NCBI GenBank assembly: GCA_030147905.1
Contig: JASBUM010000427.1
Span: forward strand, 1-6,555
DNA from: Acidimangrovimonas sp.
GTDB lineage: Bacteria > Pseudomonadota > Alphaproteobacteria > Rhodobacterales > Rhodobacteraceae
Direction of reading: 5' to 3'
DNA: 6,555 nucleotides
A program made the position numbers and the translations under genes. Shown one piece after another: positions 1 through 5,848 of the stretch (positions within the stretch are counted from its first letter, which is position 1; each line of letters begins with the position of its first letter). Below the pieces are notes generated by a model. The model did not search any database, was not told where the DNA came from, and worked only from the letters and a program-made list of their open reading frames with translations.

Positions 1-1384
1 TCACCTCTTCGCGGCACCTTACGTAGGCCACGACGATCTTGCCCCAGCGTTCGTCGGGCAGTCCGACGACGGCAGCCTCCTCGACGGCCGGATGGGTGGA
101 CAGGGTGCTTTCGACTTCGACCGGAGAGACATTCTCACCTCCGGTAATGATCATGTCGTCGACCCGGCCGGTGACGTAAAGGTCGCCGCGCGCGTCGAAG
201 CGGCCGCTGTCACCGGTGAAATACCAACCATGGCGTAACGATTTCTCGTCGGCGTCGGGGCGTTCCCAGTAGCCGGCGAAGGCCTCGTCGCCTGCCAGAA
301 GCGCGATGATCTCGCCCTCGGTGCCCGACGGAACCACCGCCTCGGGGTCGCCCTTGCCCATCTCGACCACCCGCAGGATCTGGTTCATCGCGGCGCGCCC
401 GGCCGATCCCGGTCGGGCCGCGGCCTCTTGTTCGATCGAGAAGGTGTAGATTTCGGAGGAACCGTAGTGGTTGACGAAAAGGTCGGGTCCGAACGCCCGG
501 TTGACGCGGTCGAGCAGCCCGTCTGTCATTGCCGCGCCCGCATAGCCCAGCCTGCGGCAGGCCGATATGTTGGTGGCGTCGAAATCTGGGTGGTTGAGCA
601 GGTCGTGATAGAGCGTGGGCACAAGGTAGAGACTGCCGACGCGCTCCGTCTCGATAAGGCGCAGCGCGGCGCTTGCGTCGAACTTGGGCAGGCATACGAA
701 CGTGCCCCCCAGTAGCGACATTGCCAGCAGCGAACGCACCCCCATCGTATGATAGAGCGGCATCACCCCGAGAGTGGTGTCGAGGCGGGGCATCAGGTTC
801 TGAGCGACATGCGCGATCTCCGCGGCGCGCTCGGCCCGATGGCTGCGCGGAACGCCCTTGGGCCGCGCCGTGGTGCCGGAGGTATAGAGAATGACCGATA
901 TGTCGTCGGGTCCTGCCTGAGGATGCACCACCGGGCCATCGCCGGCCCGGGCCGCGCCCGTGAGGATGGCCAAATCCTCCTCTCCGGGACGTGCTGCGCC
1001 GTCGCAGGTGATACGGGGCAGCGCCCGTGACATGGTGCAGCCTTCGACCGCTGCGCGCGCGGCTGCGTCGAATACCACCGCCTTCGCGCCGCTGTCCTCC
1101 AGGAAGAAGCCCAGCTCCTCGACCGTGGCACGCCAGTTGACCGGCACGATCGCGATTCCGCCCAGCTGGCAGGCCCAGTGCAGCGTGGCCGCCGCGAGGG
1201 TGTTCTGCTGCACCGACAGCACCCGTTCGCCCCGCCCGACGCCCAGCCGGGAAAGCGCGGCGGCCAGTGCCGAGATTCGCGGCAGCCATTCGGCATAGCT
1301 CAGGCGCGTCTCGCCTTCGACCACGGCGGTCGCATTCGGGTCGCGCGCGGTGCTGGCAAGAAAGGAGCGGCCGAGATCAAGCAT
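1..1384 (-). CDS. Acyl/aryl-CoA ligase (AMP-dependent synthetase), 3' end cut by window; candidate 2-furoyl-CoA synthetase
   Basis: This enzyme would activate a carboxylic acid with ATP to an acyl-adenylate and then transfer it to CoA. I translated the frame by hand without interruption; 461 residues are visible and it is still open at base 1. Family motifs are all in order: the phosphate loop TSGTTARPKGV (168-178), MPLYHTMG, the adenine motif YGSSE (307-311), TGD (390-392), and the hinge GRVDDMIITGGENVSP (406-421) with the ribose-contacting Asp392 and Arg407. The overall pattern resembles 4-chlorobenzoate/benzoate-type CoA ligases. The C-terminal 50-70 residues, including the catalytic lysine, lie outside the window. 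The start is ATG at 1384, with GAGG six bases upstream; ATG at 1387 is the alternative, with a three-base spacer. The gene overlaps the end of the 2Fe-2S subunit gene, so it belongs to the same transcript. By gene order it matches HmfD (2-furoyl-CoA synthetase); the actual acid is inferred, not shown. Confidence 0.93.
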   Translation of the reverse strand, partial: MLDLGRSFLASTARDPNATAVVEGETRLSYAEWLPRISALAAALSRLGVGRGERVLSVQQNTLAAATLHWACQLGGIAIVPVNWRATVEELGFFLEDSGAKAVVFDAAARAAVEGCTMSRALPRITCDGAARPGEEDLAILTGAARAGDGPVVHPQAGPDDISVILYTSGTTARPKGVPRSHRAERAAEIAHVAQNLMPRLDTTLGVMPLYHTMGVRSLLAMSLLGGTFVCLPKFDASAALRLIETERVGSLYLVPTLYHDLLNHPDFDATNISACRRLGYAGAAMTDGLLDRVNRAFGPDLFVNHYGSSEIYTFSIEQEAAARPGSAGRAAMNQILRVVEMGKGDPEAVVPSGTEGEIIALLAGDEAFAGYWERPDADEKSLRHGWYFTGDSGRFDARGDLYVTGRVDDMIITGGENVSPVEVESTLSTHPAVEEAAVVGLPDERWGKIVVAYVRCREEV

Positions 1385-1886
1385 CATGCGCCTCGCACTT
1401 CTGGGGCTGGAACACCTCGCGGGCTGCAGCGAGGATGGGGGCGTAACCGGTGCAACGGCACAGATGACCGGCGAGCACGTCGCGGATGCGCTCCTCGGAC
1501 GCGCCCGGCTCGTCGCGCAAGAGTGTGTCTAGAGACATCAGGATTCCGGCTGTGCAGAACCCGCATTGCAATGCGTGATGGCGCCGGAAGGCGGCCTGCA
1601 GCCGCGACAGCCGGCCTGGCGCGGGGGCGAGGCCCTCGACCGTATCGATGTGCGTGCCCTCGGCCTGAACGGCGAGCGTCAGACAGGCGCGGGCCATCGC
1701 GCCGTCGATCCGCACCGTGCAGGCGCCGCAGATTCCGTGCTCGCAGCCGACATGGGTGCCGGTCGCGCCGATCCGGTGGCGCAGGAAGTCCGACAGGAGC
1801 ATCCGGGGCGCGGCGCGGGCGCTGACGCGGCTGCCGTTCAGGGTGAAGGTAACCAGATGTTCCTCGGCGGCGTTCAGGCGGCGCAT
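1377..1886 (-). CDS. Molybdenum hydroxylase small subunit, two [2Fe-2S] clusters (CoxS/HmfC-like)
   Basis: This is the 169-residue electron-transfer subunit of a three-subunit xanthine-oxidase-family hydroxylase, a usual length for CoxS-type proteins. The N-terminal plant-ferredoxin-like domain carries Cys48, Cys53, Cys56 and Cys68 (CEHGICGACTV) for the distal cluster. The C-terminal helical domain carries Cys108, Cys111, Cys143 and Cys145 (QCGFCTAG and HLCRCTGY) for the cluster next to the Mo cofactor. All eight ligands are present, so the protein should be functional. It passes electrons from molybdenum to the FAD subunit in the cytoplasm. The ATG at 1886 is well supported: GGAGG lies at 1898-1894, seven bases upstream and inside the FAD gene. 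The reading frame stays open upstream to about 2408, but that part only shadows the FAD gene. The start overlaps the FAD gene by 13 bases and the end overlaps the CoA ligase, which implies coupled translation. Confidence 0.96.
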   Translation of the reverse strand: MRRLNAAEEHLVTFTLNGSRVSARAAPRMLLSDFLRHRIGATGTHVGCEHGICGACTVRIDGAMARACLTLAVQAEGTHIDTVEGLAPAPGRLSRLQAAFRRHHALQCGFCTAGILMSLDTLLRDEPGASEERIRDVLAGHLCRCTGYAPILAAAREVFQPQKCEAHDA

Positions 1887-2704
1887 GCGCGGGCCTCCGT
1901 TGTGACATGCCGGCCAAGCCGGCGGACAAGCTCGCGGCGGTACCGCGCGGTCGCGTGAAGGTCGTCGCGGGCGTCGAGAGACCACGCAAGCTCGTTGAGC
2001 GCGTCGGGCAGGTCGGCCTCTTCCATCCTGTCCCAATCGCGCACCACAGGGCGGTCGTCGACGCCGCCCACCACCAGCCGCAGGCGCGGTCCGTGGGCGA
2101 TCGCGGAGACGGCCACGATCGCGAAATCGCCCTTGCGGCGACCGACCTCGGCAAAGGCGGTGCCGGTGCCTGGGGCCGTCGCCGGCAGATGAAGGGCGGT
2201 GATCATCTCGGTCTCGGTGCGGTCTGTCAGCATGGTGCCGATGAAGAAGTCGCCCGCCCTCACCCGACGCCGCCCGCGGCGTGCAGAACGCAGTTCGACC
2301 TCGGCGTCGAGCGCAGCCAACAGAAGCGGCAGCTCTGCCGATGGATCCGCATGAGCGGCCGAGCCGCAGAGCGTGCCGCGCGCCCGTGTCTGTGGGTGGC
2401 CTATCCACGGCAGGGTGCGGGCCACCAGCGGATGGCTCGAGCGAAGTCCGGGATGCGCCAGCAGCGTGGCCTGGCGCAGGCCGAAGGAGATCCTGAGCGC
2501 ATCTCGGTCGTGGCCCAGGGCGTCGCCGCCGGGGATCTGCATCACGTCGATCAGGACAGCCGGCTGGGCCAGTCGCATGTTGAGCATTGCGATCAAGGAC
2601 TGCCCCCCCGCGAGGATCCGCGCGTCACCGCCATGCGCATCCAGCAGCGAGAGCACCTCGTCCACGCTTTCGGCGCGGACATAGTCGAACGGAGCGGGTT
2701 TCAT
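1874..2704 (-). CDS. Molybdenum hydroxylase FAD-binding medium subunit (CoxM/HmfB-like)
   Basis: The 276-residue protein has the usual length of a CoxM-type flavoprotein subunit, which takes electrons from the [2Fe-2S] subunit and reduces an external acceptor through FAD. The first FAD pyrophosphate motif is AGGQSLIAMLNMR (32-44). The second is at 111-126, TLCGSAAHADPSAELP, where the usual T-x-G-G becomes TLCG. The C-terminal domain contains the conserved RKGDFAIVAVSA (190-201). Only two cysteines are visible (113 and 274), so the extra [4Fe-4S] insertion of 4-hydroxybenzoyl-CoA reductase medium subunits is absent. The ATG start overlaps the large-subunit stop as ATGA (bases 2704-2701). No strong ribosome binding site precedes it, which fits translational coupling. 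The last 13 bases overlap the start of the 2Fe-2S gene. The order large-FAD-FeS differs from the classical coxMSL order and matches hmfABC as I recall it. Confidence 0.95.
   Translation of the reverse strand: MKPAPFDYVRAESVDEVLSLLDAHGGDARILAGGQSLIAMLNMRLAQPAVLIDVMQIPGGDALGHDRDALRISFGLRQATLLAHPGLRSSHPLVARTLPWIGHPQTRARGTLCGSAAHADPSAELPLLLAALDAEVELRSARRGRRRVRAGDFFIGTMLTDRTETEMITALHLPATAPGTGTAFAEVGRRKGDFAIVAVSAIAHGPRLRLVVGGVDDRPVVRDWDRMEEADLPDALNELAWSLDARDDLHATARYRRELVRRLGRHVTTEARACAA
1894..1898 (-). promoter_or_regulatory. Shine-Dalgarno of the 2Fe-2S subunit, inside the FAD gene
   Basis: GGAGG on the minus strand lies seven bases before the ATG at 1886, within the final codons of the FAD subunit gene. 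It fixes the start of the 2Fe-2S gene within an otherwise much longer open frame. Confidence 0.75.
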
Positions 2705-5673
2705 GAGGCACCGCCGCGTAGACGGGCAAGAAGGCGGACGAACATACCCCTGCCGGCGTTGCCGTCACCGCCGGCGGCGCGGCGGCCGAGCGCGGCGAAG
2801 AACTGCCCGATCACGATCCGTGCAGCGCCGTCAAGAAGACGCCCGCCCACCGCGGCGACCTTGCCGCCCAGACGGGCCTCATACTCGTAGCCGATCAGGG
2901 TGCCGTCGCCGTCGCCGCGCAACGTCACCCGGCCGCTGCCCGAACCCGCCCCGAGGGCACCGCTGGCCTTCCCGGACAGACGCGCGCCGTTCGGCGGGTC
3001 CAGATCGGAAAGCTCCAGCTCCACCCGGTAGCGGCCGCGCACCGGTCCGACACCCAAGGTCACGTCGGCGCTGAACCGCGTGGGTGTAAGGCGGCGCACG
3101 CCATGGGCGCCCGGAACGATGGCGGCGAGCTGGTCGGGATCCAGCAGGAGGTCCCATACTGCCTGCGGCGGTGCGGCGACGCGCGCCTCGCCGCGCCCGG
3201 TCAGCCCGCGCCCGCCGGAGGCCGGTGCCGTGTCTGTGGTGCCCGTGGGCGCGTCCGGCTCCTCGCCCAGAAATGGCACTAGCCGCGAGGGCGTGATCGG
3301 AAGTTCCAGATTCACCGTTCCATGCAACGCAGCAAGCGCATCGGCCACCGCATTTGCGAGACAGACCGGTGTCGACATGCAATTGCCCTCGCCCACGCCC
3401 TTGGCGCCGGTCGGGGTCACAGGCGAAGGCGTCTCGACATGCAGGATGGTCAGATCGGGGATCTCCTGGGCCGTCGGTACGGGGTAATCGGCGAAGGTTC
3501 CGGCAAGGAAGTTGCCGTCTTCGTCGTAGCGGAATTCCTCATAGAGCGCGGCACCCACGGCATGGGCGAAACCACCGCGGATCTGGCCCTGGACCATGCC
3601 GGGATGCAGGATCGTGCCGCAATCGTGCATGGTCACGTAGCGGTCGATCCGCACGGCGGCGGTGAGCGGGTCGATCTCGATACCGCAGAAATCGAAGATG
3701 AACCCGTGGCAGAGGGACGAGTTGATCGCATCATCCGCATCCGGGGCGGCGAGGTCGGGTGGCGTCCAGACGGCGGTTTCGCGGATTGCAACCCCGGGAT
3801 CCACGCCGGGCAGCATCGCCGGGGACCAGTGTGCCGTGCCCGCGACCCGGCTGAAGGAAAGCCGCGCCGCGGGGTTGCCGCGCAGCCGGATCTGTCCGGC
3901 TTCGAAGACCAGATCCTCGGGGCGGGCGTTCAACTGGGCCGCAGCGATCCGGGCAAGTCGGTCGCGCAGGCGCGTGGCGGCCAGTTGCACCGCCCCGGCC
4001 GAGGCCGCGGCGAAACGGCTGGAGTAGTTTCCCGCCGCGATCGACCAGGCGTCGCGGGCAGTATCGAGCGTCGCCTCGACCCGGATCGCGGCGGGTTCCA
4101 GGCCAAGCACCCGGGCCACCAGATGGGCGGCGACAGTGCGGTGGCCTTGCCCCTGCGGCACACTGTCGATGTGCACCGTGACGCCGCCGACCGGATCGAT
4201 CGCGATGGTCGCAGACGACAGCGCGCCGTTCTTCGGCCCGGCCTTGGCGCGCTCTTGCGGGGTCAGCACCGTCGACAGATAGCCCATGTTCGACACCGAA
4301 GGCTCGACCACCGCGGCGAGACCGATGCCATAAAGCCGCCCGTCGGCCCGCGCGGCCTCACGTCGGGCCCGCAGCTCGGCATAGCCGCCCCGGTCCAGTG
4401 CCATCTCGAGAGTTCCGGGATAATCTCCGGAATCGTAGGTCGAGCCGCTGGCCGTGCGGTAGGGCATCGCGGAAGCGGGAACGAGATTGCGGCGGATCAC
4501 CTCGATCGGGTCGAGACCGAGCTGGTGGGCGATCTTTTGCATCAGGCGTTCCAGCGCGAAATAGACCTGCGGACCGCCAAAGCCGCGGTTCAGCCCGGTC
4601 GGTGTCTTGTTGGTCATCACCACACGGTTGCGAACAGCGAGGTTGGGGATGTCATAGGCGCCGCACATGTTGCCATGCATCCGGTAGAGCGTGGCAGGCT
4701 CGGGCGCGCGCAGATAGGCGCCGACATCCTCGATCTGGTCCCAGTCGAGCGCGCTTATCCGTCCATCGTCGGCCACCGCCGCGCGCAGCCGCGTGATCCG
4801 GTTGGTTGCCGAGACAGAGGCGGTCAGATGCTCTAGCCGGTCCTCCATCCAGCGCACCGGACGCCCGGCGATGCGAGCGGCGGCTGCGAGAAGAACGATA
4901 TAGGGAAACACCCCCTGCTTGACCCCGAAGCTGCCGCCGGAATCGGGCGGGGTGGCAAGCCGCAACCTGTTCCCCGGCACCCGGAGCGCGCGCGCGATCA
5001 CCGGATGAATCGAGAACGGGCCCTGGAAATTCGCGGTGATCTCGTAGCCGCCGGCGCTTGCATCCCAGGTGGCGATCACGCCATAGGTCTCGATCGGGGT
5101 GCAGGAATTGCGCGGATAGCGGATGGCGATGTCGACCACGTGGGCGGCGGCGGCGAAGGCCGCCTCGGCATCGCCGTAGCTGAAGCGGCGGTCCGACCCG
5201 AGGTTGTGGCCAAGCTCGGGGTGAAGCACCGGCGCCTCGGGATCGAGCGCGGCACGGGCATCCACCACGGCGTCCAGCGGTTGGTAATCGACCTCGATCA
5301 GTTCGAGCGCGTCTTCTGCGAGGTACCGGTCCTCCGCCAGTACAACCGCGACGGGCTCTCCGACATATCGCACCCGGTCAAGCGCGATCGGCCAGCATCG
5401 GATCGGCAGCTTTACCCCGACCATCAGCGGATCGGCGACCTCGGCATAATCGGCCCCCGTGATCACGGCATGAATGCCGGGAAGCCGCCTTGCCGCGCTT
5501 GCATCGACCGCGCCGAGAAGGGCATGGCCGTGGGGGCTCCGGAGGATTGCGGCGGTCAGCACACGGGGTCCGGAGGTCAGATCGTCGCAGAACCGTCCCG
5601 CCCCGGTCAACAGCGCGGCGTCCTCGAAGCGTTCCGTCCCCGAAGGGGCGTCACTGATCTCGTCGATGTGCAC
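2701..5673 (-). CDS. Molybdopterin-binding hydroxylase large subunit fused to a C-terminal CoxG (SRPBCC) domain; candidate 2-furoyl-CoA dehydrogenase large subunit
   Basis: This is the catalytic subunit, holding the Mo-molybdopterin cofactor and hydroxylating a substrate with water as oxygen source. Residues about 10-130 form the N-terminal a/b-hammerhead domain (GAGRFCDD; RYVGEPVAVVLAED at 102-115). Residues about 150-800 form the Mo-cofactor domains: GGSFG at 246-250, active-site loop LNRGFGGPQ at 361-369, PQGQG at 506-510, and KGVGEG at 758-763 with Glu762 as the expected catalytic base. The loop lacks the AYRCSFR cysteine motif of form I CO dehydrogenase. After a Pro/Thr/Gly-rich linker (about 803-825), residues about 826-965 form a CoxG-like SRPBCC domain, normally a separate protein (VPGAHGV; GPVRGRYRVELELSDLDPP; GGKVAAVGGRLLDGA). 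A Gly-rich stretch and short Arg-rich tail end the protein. At 990 residues it exceeds the usual 750-800 by about the size of this domain. The GTG start is backed by a strong ribosome binding site. It leads the operon. The substrate is inferred from the neighbouring ligase only. Confidence 0.95.
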   Translation of the reverse strand: MHIDEISDAPSGTERFEDAALLTGAGRFCDDLTSGPRVLTAAILRSPHGHALLGAVDASAARRLPGIHAVITGADYAEVADPLMVGVKLPIRCWPIALDRVRYVGEPVAVVLAEDRYLAEDALELIEVDYQPLDAVVDARAALDPEAPVLHPELGHNLGSDRRFSYGDAEAAFAAAAHVVDIAIRYPRNSCTPIETYGVIATWDASAGGYEITANFQGPFSIHPVIARALRVPGNRLRLATPPDSGGSFGVKQGVFPYIVLLAAAARIAGRPVRWMEDRLEHLTASVSATNRITRLRAAVADDGRISALDWDQIEDVGAYLRAPEPATLYRMHGNMCGAYDIPNLAVRNRVVMTNKTPTGLNRGFGGPQVYFALERLMQKIAHQLGLDPIEVIRRNLVPASAMPYRTASGSTYDSGDYPGTLEMALDRGGYAELRARREAARADGRLYGIGLAAVVEPSVSNMGYLSTVLTPQERAKAGPKNGALSSATIAIDPVGGVTVHIDSVPQGQGHRTVAAHLVARVLGLEPAAIRVEATLDTARDAWSIAAGNYSSRFAAASAGAVQLAATRLRDRLARIAAAQLNARPEDLVFEAGQIRLRGNPAARLSFSRVAGTAHWSPAMLPGVDPGVAIRETAVWTPPDLAAPDADDAINSSLCHGFIFDFCGIEIDPLTAAVRIDRYVTMHDCGTILHPGMVQGQIRGGFAHAVGAALYEEFRYDEDGNFLAGTFADYPVPTAQEIPDLTILHVETPSPVTPTGAKGVGEGNCMSTPVCLANAVADALAALHGTVNLELPITPSRLVPFLGEEPDAPTGTTDTAPASGGRGLTGRGEARVAAPPQAVWDLLLDPDQLAAIVPGAHGVRRLTPTRFSADVTLGVGPVRGRYRVELELSDLDPPNGARLSGKASGALGAGSGSGRVTLRGDGDGTLIGYEYEARLGGKVAAVGGRLLDGAARIVIGQFFAALGRRAAGGDGNAGRGMFVRLLARLRGGAS

Positions 5674-5678
5674 GGGGT

Positions 5679-5685
5679 TCCTCCC
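5679..5685 (-). promoter_or_regulatory. Strong Shine-Dalgarno supporting the GTG start of the large subunit
   Basis: The minus strand reads GGGAGGA here, and its core GGAGG ends six bases before the GTG at 5673-5671. It is among the best ribosome binding sites in the window and marks the first gene of the operon. It settles the choice of a GTG start over any internal codon. Confidence 0.8.
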
Positions 5686-5688
5686 AGG

Positions 5689-5711
5689 CGGTCACGGCAC
5701 TGTCGTGACCG
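5689..5711 (-). promoter_or_regulatory. Perfect 8-bp inverted repeat before the operon: candidate operator or leader hairpin
   Basis: On the minus strand, CGGTCACG (5711-5704) and its exact reverse complement CGTGACCG (5696-5689) flank a seven-base spacer. A further GTCACC lies directly upstream (5716-5711), giving three GTCAC/GTGAC-type half-sites in about 28 bases. The repeat ends just before the Shine-Dalgarno of the large subunit. It could be a regulator binding site or an RNA hairpin next to the ribosome binding site. The symmetry is seen directly; the regulatory role is inferred. Confidence 0.45.
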
Positions 5712-5777
5712 GTGACGCTAGGCAACCGTGCCCAGCGGCCCCATGCGCAGGCGTCGCAGAACTTATCCAGGAGTCTC

Positions 5778-5802
5778 AAAAGAAGCGCCACAGGCATCCG
5801 CT
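5778..5802 (-). terminator. Weak bulged hairpin followed by TTCTTTT
   Basis: Minus-strand AGC and GCC pair with GGC and GCT around a TGT loop, with a four-base bulge (GGAT) on the 5' side, followed by TTCTTTT at 5784-5778. The T-rich tail is the only one in the gap and resembles an intrinsic terminator for the upstream regulator. The stem is short and interrupted, so this is a low-confidence call. Confidence 0.25.
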
Positions 5803-5816
5803 GGCTGAAATGAGCC

Positions 5817-5848
5817 TGATCGCTCCGCCTCGTTGGCGGTCCCGATCA
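5817..5848 (-). terminator. Hairpin beginning at the AraC-family gene's stop codon, possible terminator or attenuator
   Basis: On the minus strand TGATCG (5848-5843, including the TGA stop) pairs with CGATCA (5822-5817). An inner stem CCGCC (5839-5835) pairs with GGCGG (5829-5825) around a five-base loop, with a small internal loop between the stems. No clear T-run follows, so it is not a classical intrinsic terminator. It may protect the 3' end, act with Rho, or simply reduce read-through into the operon. Confidence 0.4.

Noticed and set aside
210..1289. A 359-codon minus-strand frame within the CoA ligase region
   Set aside because: It is out of frame with the ligase, Arg/Gly-rich and low in family motifs; the true ligase frame has all adenylation motifs in order.
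1887..2408. N-terminal extension of the 2Fe-2S subunit frame
   Set aside because: The frame is open, but a good Shine-Dalgarno and ATG at 1886 give a protein of normal length. The upstream part only shadows the FAD subunit and is Arg-rich low-quality sequence.
3322..4836. A 504-codon open frame on the plus strand opposite the large subunit gene
   Set aside because: It lies wholly antisense to a clear molybdenum hydroxylase gene, has no recognisable domain, and is expected from the high-GC codon bias. Similar long plus-strand frames at 1907-2890 and 5005-5715 are rejected for the same reason.
2701..5673. Aerobic CO dehydrogenase large subunit (CoxL)
   Set aside because: The characteristic AYRCSFR loop with the Cu-binding cysteine is missing, and the gene order and adjacent CoA ligase do not fit a cox operon.
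5721..5735. A sigma-54-like element (GGGCACGGTTGCC) upstream of the large subunit
   Set aside because: The GG and GC elements are about three bases too close for the fixed GG-N10-GC spacing of sigma-54 promoters.
5762..5790. A sigma-70-like -10 box (GATAAG) in the gap
   Set aside because: No acceptable -35 element is found at 16-18 bases; TTGAGA is only six bases away, so the pairing is not credible.
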